Position numbers and translations under genes: made by a program. A stretch of 64,000 nt of DNA, from the NCBI GenBank assembly GCA_019918135.1, contig WBZZ01000913.1:155001-219000 (forward strand), given 5' to 3'. Origin of the DNA: Paulinella micropora (lineage: Eukaryota; Cercozoa; Imbricatea; Euglyphida; Paulinellidae). This document shows positions 51,866 through 61,800 of the stretch, in pieces. The stretch's first letter is position 1. Each line of letters begins with the position of its first letter. The notes below the pieces were generated by a model. That model saw nothing but the letters and a program-made list of their open reading frames with translations. It did not search any database and was not told the origin of the DNA.

Positions 51866-53935
51866 AAACACGACGAGTGCAATACAACGCATGCCAGAGA
51901 TCCAAGACATATCAAAAAAGCACAAGTCTTTTCTCCCGAACTTGCCAATCAACTTCGTATGAAACACAAAGATGAATTGAAACACGCAGACAAGAAAGGA
52001 AATGAACTACCCCCTGCGGCTGTTGGGATCTCTTATTAAAAATGTTTACTAGTGTTAGTGTCTTTGCGGGCAAATTAAAAAACCAAAATCTAACTACGTC
52101 GGTGATACTTTTGGCTTGCAAATGTTGTATATTTTTGATTGTGTTTATGGATGACGGTGTAGGCCGCAGTTTTTCGGTATATTTCTTTTTTTGCAAAGTA
52201 CATTGCCGAAATTGCCCAAAAGAAATATGTTTTTATTGTACCGCACATTGAGGAAAAACAAAAGCGTCCGTAAATTCCGGAACTGGTGCACTTGTCGCGA
52301 AGTTCACCGCAAATGAAATAGTGAAAAAAATGTTGCAAAGGACATTTCGGCAATACTGTTAGCTAGAGAAAAATTTTGGGGAAGCAACGCGGGCGGGAAT
52401 TTTTGAGATTTACATTTTTTTCCCCTCCCAGTTTTTTCCCCAAAATTTTCTCTAGCTACCAATGCCGAAATGTCCTTCGCAAAAAAAATGTTCTTATTGT
52501 CCGCAAATTGCGGCAAATATCAGTTCCGAACTTCCGGCACTGTGCACTTGTCGCGAAATTCACCGGAAATTGAACTAGTGAAAAAAATTTTTGCAAAGGA
52601 CATTTCGGCAATATGTTAGCTAGAGAAAAATTTTGGGGAAGCAACGCGGGCGGGGAATTCTTGAGATTTACATTTTTTTCCCCTCCCAGTTTTTTTCCCC
52701 AAAATTTTCTGTAGCTACTTATGCCGAAATGTCCTTCGCGAAAAAAAATTTCTTATTGTCCACAATTTTCGGCAAATATCAGTTACCCGTAAATTCCGGC
52801 GTTTGTACATTTGTCGCGAAATTCACCGCAAATTGAAAATAGTGAAAAAAAATTTTTGCAAAGGACATTTTGGCAATAACTGTGTACCTAGAAAAAATTT
52901 TTGGGGAAGCCAACGCGGGCGGGGAATTTTTGAGATTTACATTTTTTTCCCCTCCCAGTTTTTTTCCCCCAAAATTTTCTCTAGCTACCTTCCAAATGCC
53001 GAAATGTCCTTCGCGAAAAAAAATGTTTTTATTGTCCCACAAATTGCGGCAAATATCAGTTTCCGTAAATTCCGGCACTGGTGCACTTGTCGCGAAATTC
53101 ACCGCAAAATTGAAAATAATGAAAAAGAAATTTTTGCAAAGGACATTTCGGCAATACTGTTTTAGCTAGAGAAAAATTTTGGGGAAGAAACGCGGGCGGG
53201 GAATTTTTGAGATTTACATTTTTTCCCCTCCCAGTTTTTTCCCCAAAATTTTCTCTAGCTACCTTCCAATGCCGAAATGTCCTTCGCGAAAAAAAATTTC
53301 TTATTGTCCGCAAATTGCGGCAAATATCAGTTACCGTAATTCCGCACTGGTGCACTTGTCGCGAAATTCACCGAAATTGAAATAGTGAAAAAAAATTTTT
53401 GCAAGGACATTTCGGCATAGCTAGAGAAAAATTTTGGGAAAGAAACGCGGGCGGGAAAAAATTAATTGCAAAAAATTCCCGCCCCATCTTCCCAAATTTT
53501 TGTGCTACTTCAATGCCGAAATGTCCTTCACCAAAAAAAATTTTTGTGCCGCAAATTGCGGCAAAACAGTTACCGCAATCCGGCACTGGTGCACTTGTCG
53601 CGAAATCACCTGGAAAAAAGGTCTCACATGAAGTGCAGCTCCACGGGAAGCCCAAGCCAGGGCAAAGAAGCTGCAAATGCACCCCCGACGCCCGCGGTGA
53701 GCAGCGGGCCCGGTTCGGGCTGCATTCTGCTCCGGAACTGCCAAGGACCTGTCCAGACAGTTACTTAAAGACTTCAATCCATCCGAAAGACATCCAAAAT
53801 AAAAGTTCTTTTAATTGTTCTTTTTTTTGAACTCTCGTTTTTCTTTTTGTAATGTTTGATTTGCGTGTGTTTCTTTTTTACTTTCGGCAGCCACACCCGG
53901 CGCAAGCTGCGTGATCGCGCTTCCCAAAAATTGTT
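51866..53935. other. Non-coding centre of the island with palindrome array
   Basis: No supported gene. Positions 52,266-53,611 form five tandem palindromic units (separate entry). Left of it are AT-rich sequences related to the unit ends. Right of it (53,612-53,935) is a short GC-richer stretch followed by AT-rich sequence containing an AATAAA near 53,799. Confidence 0.6.
52266..53611. repeat. Five tandem palindromic units of about 260-280 bp
   Basis: The word gacatttcggcaat (or a near match) starts near 52,343, 52,599, 52,864, 53,143 and 53,405. Each is followed about 100-120 bases later by its mirror gccgaaatgtccttc. Each unit has agagaaaaattttgggg and gcgggcgggga on one side and their mirrors on the other. 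Units are separated by tcgcgaaattcaccgc and, in three cases, the 13-mer ccgcaaattgcgg (52,501, 53,308, 53,549). Tandem plus internally palindromic organisation suggests an origin-type region or an amplified hairpin element. Confidence 0.85.
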
Positions 53936-54881
53936 CTACTGACATTTTGGAACTTTTCCATTAAGGTTTCTTAGCGCTCTTGCGATCATTCTGTGTCTGT
54001 CTCGATCGGGCTCGTCTGTCATGGTACCAAGTATCGAATTCAGCTTGTCAGTCAGCTCCAGAACCTCAGCCCTCATGCTCCAACCTTGCAGTTCCACGAT
54101 CAATAGACGCGCTTCGTAATAACCCAGTTGGTAGCAAGCGCGTTCTAGATCGACGAGGTTATGGACCGCGGACAACACTTCTCGCCAGTCTCAGGCAAAA
54201 TCGTTGAACCTTCCAGGAACTCGTGCAACGTAGTTATTATCTTGGGACGGTACGGCCCAAGTAAAAGTCGTCGCCCTGTATTGCGTTGGTCAACAGCTGG
54301 TCTAGGCGACGCACTTCTGATACGCGCCCACAAGGAACCGCGGGTTTTGCGCAATAGCGCAGCTAACGCGTTTGCTAAGGGCTGCTTCACTGCGTAGGTG
54401 ATGAATCGTCCTGAAGAAAACTTCTCAATCTCCGGCCATGCTGGTTTACTAGTTTGACCAGTGGTTCGTAGTATGAGTAGTTCTGGGCCTCTTCGCCGTT
54501 TTGGACAGTCAGCGAAATGCAAGCACTTCCCTTTCGTTTAACTAGCTTGCCCAGCCTGTTATACCATTTCTCCATGGTTGTTGTTGGCTTCACCATATTT
54601 CCGAAGTGCTGCTCCTCTGCTTTGTAGCTTGTTGCTCGAAGAAAGAGATCGATTCTTTCTATTTCTCTTTTTATTTCTTCCTCGTTGACAGGTTGAACAG
54701 CCACTCCCTGCCTGGAAGGCCATAACGGCGTGTTTAAAGGAATTTCCAGAGCTCTCAGGACGGCGATTCGCAGGTTATCGAAGCCCTCCCAATTTCCCAG
54801 TTTAACTTCGCGTTTGATACTACGTTCCACTAAACGTCCTTTGTCATCCACTTCGTAGAAAGTTACAGTGACAGAGGTCAT
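53936..54881 (-). pseudogene. Second unrecognised gene of the island
   Basis: Coding-like sequence of about 315 codons on the minus strand starting at the ATG at 54,881 (MTSVTVTFYEVDDKG), with about two breaks. The start looks like a small beta domain followed by charged helices (EEIKREIERIDLFLR). A Lys/Arg-rich stretch lies in the middle. Its codon use resembles the gene at 50,469 and not the GC-rich neighbours. It converges with that gene across the palindrome array. No family is recognised. Confidence 0.5.
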
Positions 54882-54954
54882 TGATATTTGTGCGCCGGGT
54901 GTATTTCTTTTTACTTAATATTAATCTACCAGAAAAAAAGATATCTCATTATGT

Positions 54955-56127
54955 TCAAAAAAAAGAAGAAAAAAAATCCCCGCCCCCCAGCTTTCCATCA
55001 ACGATGTGTTTTGGCGCTCTATATATCTCTGTACAGAAAAAAAAGGCACACAAATGTAAGAAAAAAAAAGTAGACGGTGGCTCGGGGGCTGTCCGGGGAA
55101 TGAGGCAAGTGATAATTTTTTTTTCAGGAGCTGTCACTGGAGCGGGGGCGGTGACGGCGGCTCCAGCGGCGGCAGGTCCAGCGGGGGGGACTGCAGCACA
55201 AAGTCGGGCGGCAGCTCCGGCGGCAGCGCCAGCGGCACCAGCGGCGGCAGCGGCAGCTCCAGTGGCGGCGGCGGGGGAGGGGGGCACAAGGTCGGGGCTG
55301 TCGGGCCGTCGCTTTCTTTTCTTGGGGCGCGGGGGCAGGAACCGCGCGTAACCCACGGAGCCCGCTGCGTGGCGGAGCGCCAGGGCCGACCTGCCGCGCC
55401 AGCCGGCCCCCGCGCTGACGGCCGACATGAGGTACACGTCGCCGTGGTCCAGCTGGATGCTCACCTCTCTGCCTACGGGGTGCGCGCCAAAGTACCAGTG
55501 CCAGTGCAGGCCCATGGCGGCGCCGAGCCTCGCGCCGATCACGCCGGCCAGGCCGTCGTGGCCGTGCGGCGAGATGCCTTGGCGGCGGTTGTTCGAGTAC
55601 AGGTTGCCAAAGGCGGGGCAGTCGCGCGCCTCCGGGATCAGCCCCTCTACCCCGCGCTTCAGCCGGGCCAGCAGCGGCAGCCGCCCGAGCGGCACGGCGC
55701 CGTCGGCCTGGCCGAAGGCCAGGGTCTGGCAGTTCTTGAGGGGGCAGCCGCCGCGCACCGGGGCGGGCCACTCCAGCGCCAGCAACTCGTCTTGTAGCAG
55801 GCTGCTAGCGCCCGCTGGTAACGGCAAACCCAAAGCCATGGACCCCAATTCCATGAAACGCCACACGCCACGCCTAATCAACAGCACGCAGGCGTCGCCT
55901 CCGGGCGGCCGATCGCCGGGCTCCAGCCCTAGCTCTGCCAGGTCGAGCAAGTACGTCTGCCACCTCAGCAGCCTGGCCCTGGCCGCGATCGCGCGTATAG
56001 TTTCGCCCGTGAAAAAGTCAGAGGGGGCGCGCAGGGCTCGAACGACACGGTCAGGGTGCGGAACATGAGAAGAAGAAAAGGAAGTCTGTCTCTTTTTTAG
56101 CTCCAGGTTTTTTTTTGTGTGCCACAA
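54955..56127 (-). CDS. AlkB-like 2OG-Fe(II) oxygenase
   Basis: Open for about 390 codons; the first codon is not ATG, so the start is uncertain. The catalytic core lies at about residues 170-260: NLYSNNRRQGISPHGHD supplies the iron-binding His/Asp region, HGDVYLMS the second conserved block, and RHAAGS the 2-oxoglutarate-binding Arg region. These blocks match viral and algal AlkB-type dioxygenases that remove alkyl groups from nucleic acids. The tail after residue 265 is basic, then a long Ala/Pro-rich stretch that may lie outside the real protein. A role in repairing or demethylating viral nucleic acid is inferred. Confidence 0.75.
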   Translation of the reverse strand: MWHTKKNLELKKRQTSFSSSHVPHPDRVVRALRAPSDFFTGETIRAIAARARLLRWQTYLLDLAELGLEPGDRPPGGDACVLLIRRGVWRFMELGSMALGLPLPAGASSLLQDELLALEWPAPVRGGCPLKNCQTLAFGQADGAVPLGRLPLLARLKRGVEGLIPEARDCPAFGNLYSNNRRQGISPHGHDGLAGVIGARLGAAMGLHWHWYFGAHPVGREVSIQLDHGDVYLMSAVSAGAGWRGRSALALRHAAGSVGYARFLPPRPKKRKRRPDSPDLVPPSPAAATGAAAAAAGAAGAAAGAAARLCAAVPPAGPAAAGAAVTAPAPVTAPEKKIITCLIPRTAPEPPSTFFFLHLCAFFFCTEIYRAPKHIVDGKLGGGDFFSSFF

Positions 56128-56585
56128 CCGCAGACAAACCGGCGGGAGAAAAGGTTTCCCGATAGGAAAGTTCGCAATGGTCCTACAGCTAAAAAAAAGA
56201 GCTCAAGAGGGCCGGCCCCCCTGCCTCTCCTCTGGCATCGGTTCTTTTTTGGGTACTTTTTTTTCCTGCGGCCCCCCCCCACCACACACACACAATTTGT
56301 CAAAACCGGAAGCGTGCCGTCGGCCCCCCCCTCCCGTTTTCTCTCTCTCTCTCTGGTTGTTCACGAGATCTTATTCCCCTCCCCCTTTCCCATCCCTTGC
56401 GTACTGTTTCCGTACAAAGGCCCCCCCCCTTCCCCGTTTCTTGCTAGCACTAGTACCATTTCTCGGGGGTTGGTTGTCCCCAACTTCTTCGCGACCGCCA
56501 TTTGGTTTTTTTTCGTGTCATTCTCTCACCTTTCGCACGGGCGCTGCGAACAACAACAAAACCAACAAAAAAAAGAGAGTAGCGA
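56128..56585. other. Divergent intergenic region with C tracts and CT repeat
   Basis: About 460 bp between the AlkB-like gene (minus) and the gene at 56,586 (plus). It has C runs near 56,270, 56,325 and 56,425 and a CT repeat at about 56,341-56,354. It probably contains promoters for both. Confidence 0.5.
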
Positions 56586-57659
56586 ATGCAGGGCTTGCCC
56601 GAGCCCTGCCGTGTCAACTGGGACGGTACAGCGGCGCCTGGCAACGGCGCTCTATCTCGTCGTTTCGCGCTAGACGACGGTGCACGCAAGGCGCTGCTGC
56701 AAAGGCTCATCTGCACCCCACGGTCGCTAACGCAGACAGTAGACGACGTGCTGGCCCAGGGCTGGCAGCACTGCCCCGGCACTGAGCTGGCGATGCTGTG
56801 GTGCGTGTTCCACAAGAACCCGCACGGCATCCGGAGCGTGTGCACCAAGGGCCGGAAGGTCGCGTGGGCGCGGGGGCAGCTCGTGGCGGACCTGTTGTTA
56901 GAGCTAGGCGCCGATCCTGTCGAGTACGCCAGCCACAAGACAAGCGCCGAGCAATGGCTGTTTGTGCGGCGGTGCTGGGGCCGCGCGGCGCCCCACGCCC
57001 GACAATGCCTGCGAAAGCTGTTTGAAGAGACCACGCGGGCCGTGCACCGCAAGACAGTCGCCGCGCAAGCTCGGCGCGTGGCCGACGCGCTGCGCCTGTC
57101 GCAGGCCATGGTTGGCGACAGACTGTCGCTGCGCCTGGTCCCGCGCGGGGCGCAGCCCGTGCAGGAAATCCCGTTGTTCCTGGACCGCGCCGCAATAGAC
57201 CGCGGCCGCGTGCGGCTGTGGCTGCGGCTGTACCGCTGTGCGGGAGCCGAGCACGCGCTGAACTGGGTACGCGACGACGACGGGAGCGAGTTGATCGAGG
57301 CGACGGGAGCCGACGGGCGCGATACGGCAGCGCTGGCCAGGGTTGCGGGTGTGTCGCCCGCCTCGTACGTCCGCGTGGTGTTAGCGCGCAGGGGCGGCAG
57401 CCTGTGCGGGCTGCGCACACAGTGGCCTGGGTACTGCGAGGCGGACTGGAGCGGGCTCGACAGCGGCCGCGAACGCTGCGCTGCGATTGCGGTGGTCGGT
57501 CTGCCCGATGGGCAGCGAGAAGGCCCGCGCGACCAGGGCGCACCACTGCTCGTGCGAAATCTCTTGTTCGGGGCGCAGGGCCTCGCGGGAGTACACCAGG
57601 GCCGTGTTGTCCCTGGCCGCGCACACGCCCGCCACGGCAGTAGTGCGCCCCGGTTGTAA
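56586..57659 (+). CDS. Unrecognised protein whose end runs into the right arm
   Basis: 357 residues from the ATG at 56,586 (MQGLPEPCRVNW). The first 297 residues are encoded by the unique segment and form a Leu/Arg/Cys-rich, probably helical protein with an RLWLRLYRC block. The last 60 or so are read from the inverted arm, antisense to the portal-like gene. That tail is therefore probably not ancestral. No family is recognised. It lies head-on to the shortened portal-like copy. Confidence 0.5.
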   Translation: MQGLPEPCRVNWDGTAAPGNGALSRRFALDDGARKALLQRLICTPRSLTQTVDDVLAQGWQHCPGTELAMLWCVFHKNPHGIRSVCTKGRKVAWARGQLVADLLLELGADPVEYASHKTSAEQWLFVRRCWGRAAPHARQCLRKLFEETTRAVHRKTVAAQARRVADALRLSQAMVGDRLSLRLVPRGAQPVQEIPLFLDRAAIDRGRVRLWLRLYRCAGAEHALNWVRDDDGSELIEATGADGRDTAALARVAGVSPASYVRVVLARRGGSLCGLRTQWPGYCEADWSGLDSGRERCAAIAVVGLPDGQREGPRDQGAPLLVRNLLFGAQGLAGVHQGRVVPGRAHARHGSSAPRL

Positions 57660-58514
57660 CGCGAGCTCGTAGAACTTGTCGGACTGCAGCTCTTCCAGCA
57701 AGGCGAGCTCGGCCAACTGCCCCGCGTCCTGCTTGCCCGCCCGGAACACGAGCCCCGGCAGGAAGCCCCTGTCGCTGGGCGCTTCCGGCACATTGTCCCT
57801 GTCCTTCCATTGGGCGGGGGGCACGCTGATCCTGGGCTCGGGAGGTTGTGGCTTGCTGCCTAGGCCGTTGGGCAGGCTGCCCTTGAGGTAGGCCTCCTCG
57901 AAGATCCTGTCTACGTTGCCCGTGCGCTTGCGCGCCAGGAGAACGCCGTCCGCGGCGTGGTCTAGGCTGAAGGCCAGCCTGGTGTTTTCCAGCTGGCGGC
58001 GGATGAGGTACGTTTCTAGCAGCGAGCACATCGGGCTGCAGGGCAGGCCCGTATGGTTCGGCCGGTACGGCGGGAACTCGACTACCACCACGTCCCTGCG
58101 GGCCTTACCCCAGCTGCGGCGGTGGAAGCAAGAGTACTTCCGCCGGTGCCTGAGTTCCGTGAACGAAATGTCGAAGTCGCACGCGTCCATGCATTCGAAG
58201 ACTTCGCCCAGCGTGCCGTGCTTCCTGCGCGCCAGCAGGCACAGGCCCTGCTTGTACATGCTGAGCACGATCTGGCTCGTCAGCTTGGACAGGTGAGCCC
58301 TTAATTCCCGGGTCGCCGGATGGCGCGGCTTGTGCCCGCTCTGGGTCACGATCGAGATCCCGCCCGACAGGATCTGTTCTCTAATCTTGTTGAGAGCCTC
58401 GAACACGCAGGGCTCCATGCTCATCCTCTCTAGTGTCAGCAGGACCCGGCGGCTGATCTGGGTGGCCTGGCGGGCCTGCACGGGGAAAATATCTTCCTGC
58501 CGCAGGGCCGCCAT
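57381..58514 (-). CDS. Right-arm copy of the portal-like gene with a different end
   Basis: 377 residues from the ATG at 58,514. Almost identical to the left copy through the arm, then at the arm boundary (57,478) it passes into unrelated unique sequence and ends about 30 residues later. It therefore lacks the last 120 residues of the left copy and is an arm-duplication by-product. See the left-arm entry for the layout. Confidence 0.65.
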   Translation of the reverse strand: MAALRQEDIFPVQARQATQISRRVLLTLERMSMEPCVFEALNKIREQILSGGISIVTQSGHKPRHPATRELRAHLSKLTSQIVLSMYKQGLCLLARRKHGTLGEVFECMDACDFDISFTELRHRRKYSCFHRRSWGKARRDVVVVEFPPYRPNHTGLPCSPMCSLLETYLIRRQLENTRLAFSLDHAADGVLLARKRTGNVDRIFEEAYLKGSLPNGLGSKPQPPEPRISVPPAQWKDRDNVPEAPSDRGFLPGLVFRAGKQDAGQLAELALLEELQSDKFYELALQPGRTTAVAGVCAARDNTALVYSREALRPEQEISHEQWCALVARAFSLPIGQTDHRNRSAAFAAAVEPAPVRLAVPRPLCAQPAQAAAPAR

Positions 58515-58867
58515 CTTCGCCAACACAAAAACCTCCCCCCTGTACGGCCCAAACGTCCTGCACGGAGGGGGGCAGGGAAATGGAAGGGAAACTCAGGAAA
58601 TTTCTTGTTCGTGGCGCTTTCTCTCTTGGAAAATGCTGTCGGTGGCCTTTAGACCTCCCTTTCTCCTCCCCGCCCGCCCGTTTCTTTGGGGCGGGGCCTA
58701 AGTACTTGCACTCTTTCCCCTCTCCCCCTCCCATTCCCCCCACCGATCTGCGCACCTTTCACGCCGGCTACACCGAGCAAGAAAACTGCCAGGGAAGATG
58801 GGGGAGGGGGGTTCGAAAAGGCTGGTCTCAGCCCCTCCACACTTGCCCCCCCCCCCCCCGACTAGCT
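58515..58867. other. Spacer between the two right-arm genes
   Basis: Counterpart of 46,055-46,440, with small length differences and a C run near 58,848-58,859. No gene is seen. Confidence 0.5.
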
Positions 58868-61800
58868 TCAATTGGCCGGCAAGTCCTCACGACGATCTGG
58901 TGCTCTGTGCGCGCTTGACTGTGCGGACACGCCGTCGGATTGACTGTGCGGGCCCCAGCTACCGGCGGCGGCCTGCGGGGCTGCCACTGCTGTCGGGGCC
59001 GTCGCCCAGCCACCCGCGGTTTGTGGGGCTGCCACTGCTGTCGGGGCCGTCGCCCAGCCGCTGGAGGTTTGTGGGGCCACCGCTGCTGTCGGGGCCGTCG
59101 CCCAGCCGCTGGAGGTTTGTGGGGCTGCCACTGCTGTCGGGGCCGTCGCCCAGCCGCTGGAGGTTTGTGGGGCTGCCACTGCTGTCGGGGCCGTCGCCCA
59201 ACCACCGGCGGCGGCTTGCGGGGCTGCTGTTGGGGGCTGTTCGGCAGTCACCCAGCCACCGGCGGCGGCTTGCGGGGCTGCTGTTGAGGGCTGTTCGGCA
59301 GTCACCCAGCCACCGGCGGTTTGTGGGGCCGCCGCTGCTGTCTTGGCCCAGCCGCTGGCGGCCTGGGCGGGCGGGTTCCAGGAGCCAGAAGACGAGGCAG
59401 CAGTAGCAGCAAAAGCAGACGACCAAGACCGCACGGGAGCGGGGCCGCCCCACCGATGATGAGGAGGCTGCCTCGCCGTCGTTAACTGGTGCGACGACGC
59501 GTCCGGATTGTCCCAATCCGCACAGCGCCAGTCATCGGGCTTCTGGGCCGGCCGCGGCCGCCCCTTGCTCCCCACCACGCCGTAGCCGGGCTTGGCCTGC
59601 TTGGCAGGGCGCCGGCTGATCTGGACGCGCCGCCTCTTGATCGGGCTATCGTAGCTTTCTTGTTCGTCGTCTTCGTCGTAGAAGGAGTTCCATTCGTCCG
59701 TAGGCTCCCGCTTCGTCTTGCCGCGGCGCTGGGCGGGCTTGGGCTGCGCTGGCGCGCGCTGCTTCGGCAGCTTGTACTCGTCCAGGACCCTGACCACGTC
59801 GCCCGTGAACCTCCTCAGGCGCAGGGGCAGGTCCTCGGGCGCAAACGTCCACTCGCACTCGTTTTCGTTCGGCAGGCAGGCGCCGAGCTCGACCACCGCC
59901 TCTGCCGGTGGCTTCTTGTTGCACTCTTGCGTCAGCATGCATTCCGCCGTGAGTGAGAAGTCGGTGCAAATCAGGGACGACACCCGCCCCTGCGTCAACC
60001 TGCTGACGATCCCGCGCCTGAAGCCCGGGATCTGGTCCGGCACCGTGGGCAGCACGACCGACAGCGTCCCGAACACGGCCACGTCGGACGCCAGGTCACC
60101 GGCGGCCGTGCTGGCCACCGGCCTCGCGTTCACGTTGAACAGCAGCAGCTGCCGGCCGTGCTCGCTGGCCAGCAGCCTGGTGCCACAGCCCACGCGGTGC
60201 AGGACGTAGTCGATGAGCGGCAGCGGCGTGCAAGGGGGGCCTGCGGGCCCCTGTGCGCTGCCGACCCGTATGGTGGTGGTGTCCAGCAGGCGGGTCTTGC
60301 CGTCCCAGAGCTCCGCGGACGAGGTGGGGTCGTACGCAGCGCGCGGCCACAAGATCTCCGCCAGGGCCGCGCCCGTCTGGCGGTAGCAGGAAATGAGCAA
60401 TTGCGACTCGTAGGACTTGTCGCGGTCGGGCCAGTCCAGCAGCGCGCGCTGCCTGTTCCTTTCGTCCAAGAGGTTTTTTTCGCGCGCGTTCGCGTACATC
60501 GTGCGCACGCAGGGCGCGTACAGGTCCACCAGCACGTCGAGCACGCTGAGCGGCGCCAGGAGCATCCACGCGGCCTTGAGGGCGTTGACCATGGATTGTG
60601 CCGCCGGGGGCTCGTTCCGCCCCCAGCGCGACTTGACTGTGTTCTGGTCCAGCGCGGCGGCCGCCGGCTGCTCGGTGAACGCCTGGCTGGCCAGCCTGAG
60701 CAGCTCTACCGCGTCCGGGTCCGAGAGCACGAAGGTGCCGAACTGCTGCTGCTGCAGGGGCCACACCGCCACTGTTTGCGGCAGCTTCCCGCCGAGCGCC
60801 AGCGGCGGCTGCGCCGCCTCCAGCCCGAGCACGCTAGCGCCGCGGACCGCCGTGGGCACGGGCGGCGCGGCCACGGGCCGCTCGGTGCCCTTGAAGCGCA
60901 GGGCCGGCAGCTCGTCGTAGCAGCAGATGGTGCGCAGGGACTCGAACCACGACGGGCGGCCGCTGTTGATGTGCGCCACGTCGAATTCCGTGCGCACACG
61001 CCGCGCGTGGCTCTTGTTGCGCAGTACGGTCTGGATCTCCAGTTCGCCCCCGCCGCCGCACAGCGACACGAGGCCGCGCGCCTTCCAGCTCCTGCGCGCG
61101 CACGCCCACAGCAGGCGCAGGGCGTACAGGGCGACCTGCGGCGCCGACGTGGACGACAGGCAGCCCGCGGCCGAGCCCTCGGAGACCACGCACAACAGGA
61201 TCTCCATGCACCAGGTCCAGAAGCCGCTGCTGCCGCTCGTGCGTTCGTGGTCGATCAGCGCCGCCGCCATGCGGTCCTGCCAGCGCTTGTTCACGGCCAT
61301 AGGGATGTTGTCCACGAACCCGGTCTGGCGGATGTGGCGCGCCAGCCACGCCTGCACCTCGCCGACCCAGACCTCGTGCGCGTGGCCCCCCGGCATGAGC
61401 GTGCCCAGCCTGTCCTGCAGCGTCGCCACCATCAGCAGGCGCAGCGGCTCGTTGCGCAGCTCCGTGGTGGCGGGCGCGAGCCGGATCAGCTCTTCCGCGC
61501 GGGCCCCCGCGTTCTTTTCCTCGTAGTACACGAAGGACCACTGCGCCTGGGGCCTGTGCTTGATGGGCTCGAAGTCCCTCCTAACGATCGGCGCGCGCGG
61601 CGGACCCGGGGGGACCAGTGCCGGTTTCGCCCGGCACAGGCCCGCCACGGGCAGCGCGTGGGCGGCCGACTGGTGCGGGGCTATCGTGTGCAGCCCCGCC
61701 CGGTCGGGCAGGGCAACACCCGCGGGCGCCGTCGTGACGCAGGCCAGCACCCCCAGGCGCGCGACGAGCCTGGTCTGCCAGGCGGGGTGCGCCGTGAGCG

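Noticed and set aside
52266-53611. CRISPR-like array
   Set aside because: The units are 256-279 bp and internally palindromic, without short repeats and unique spacers.
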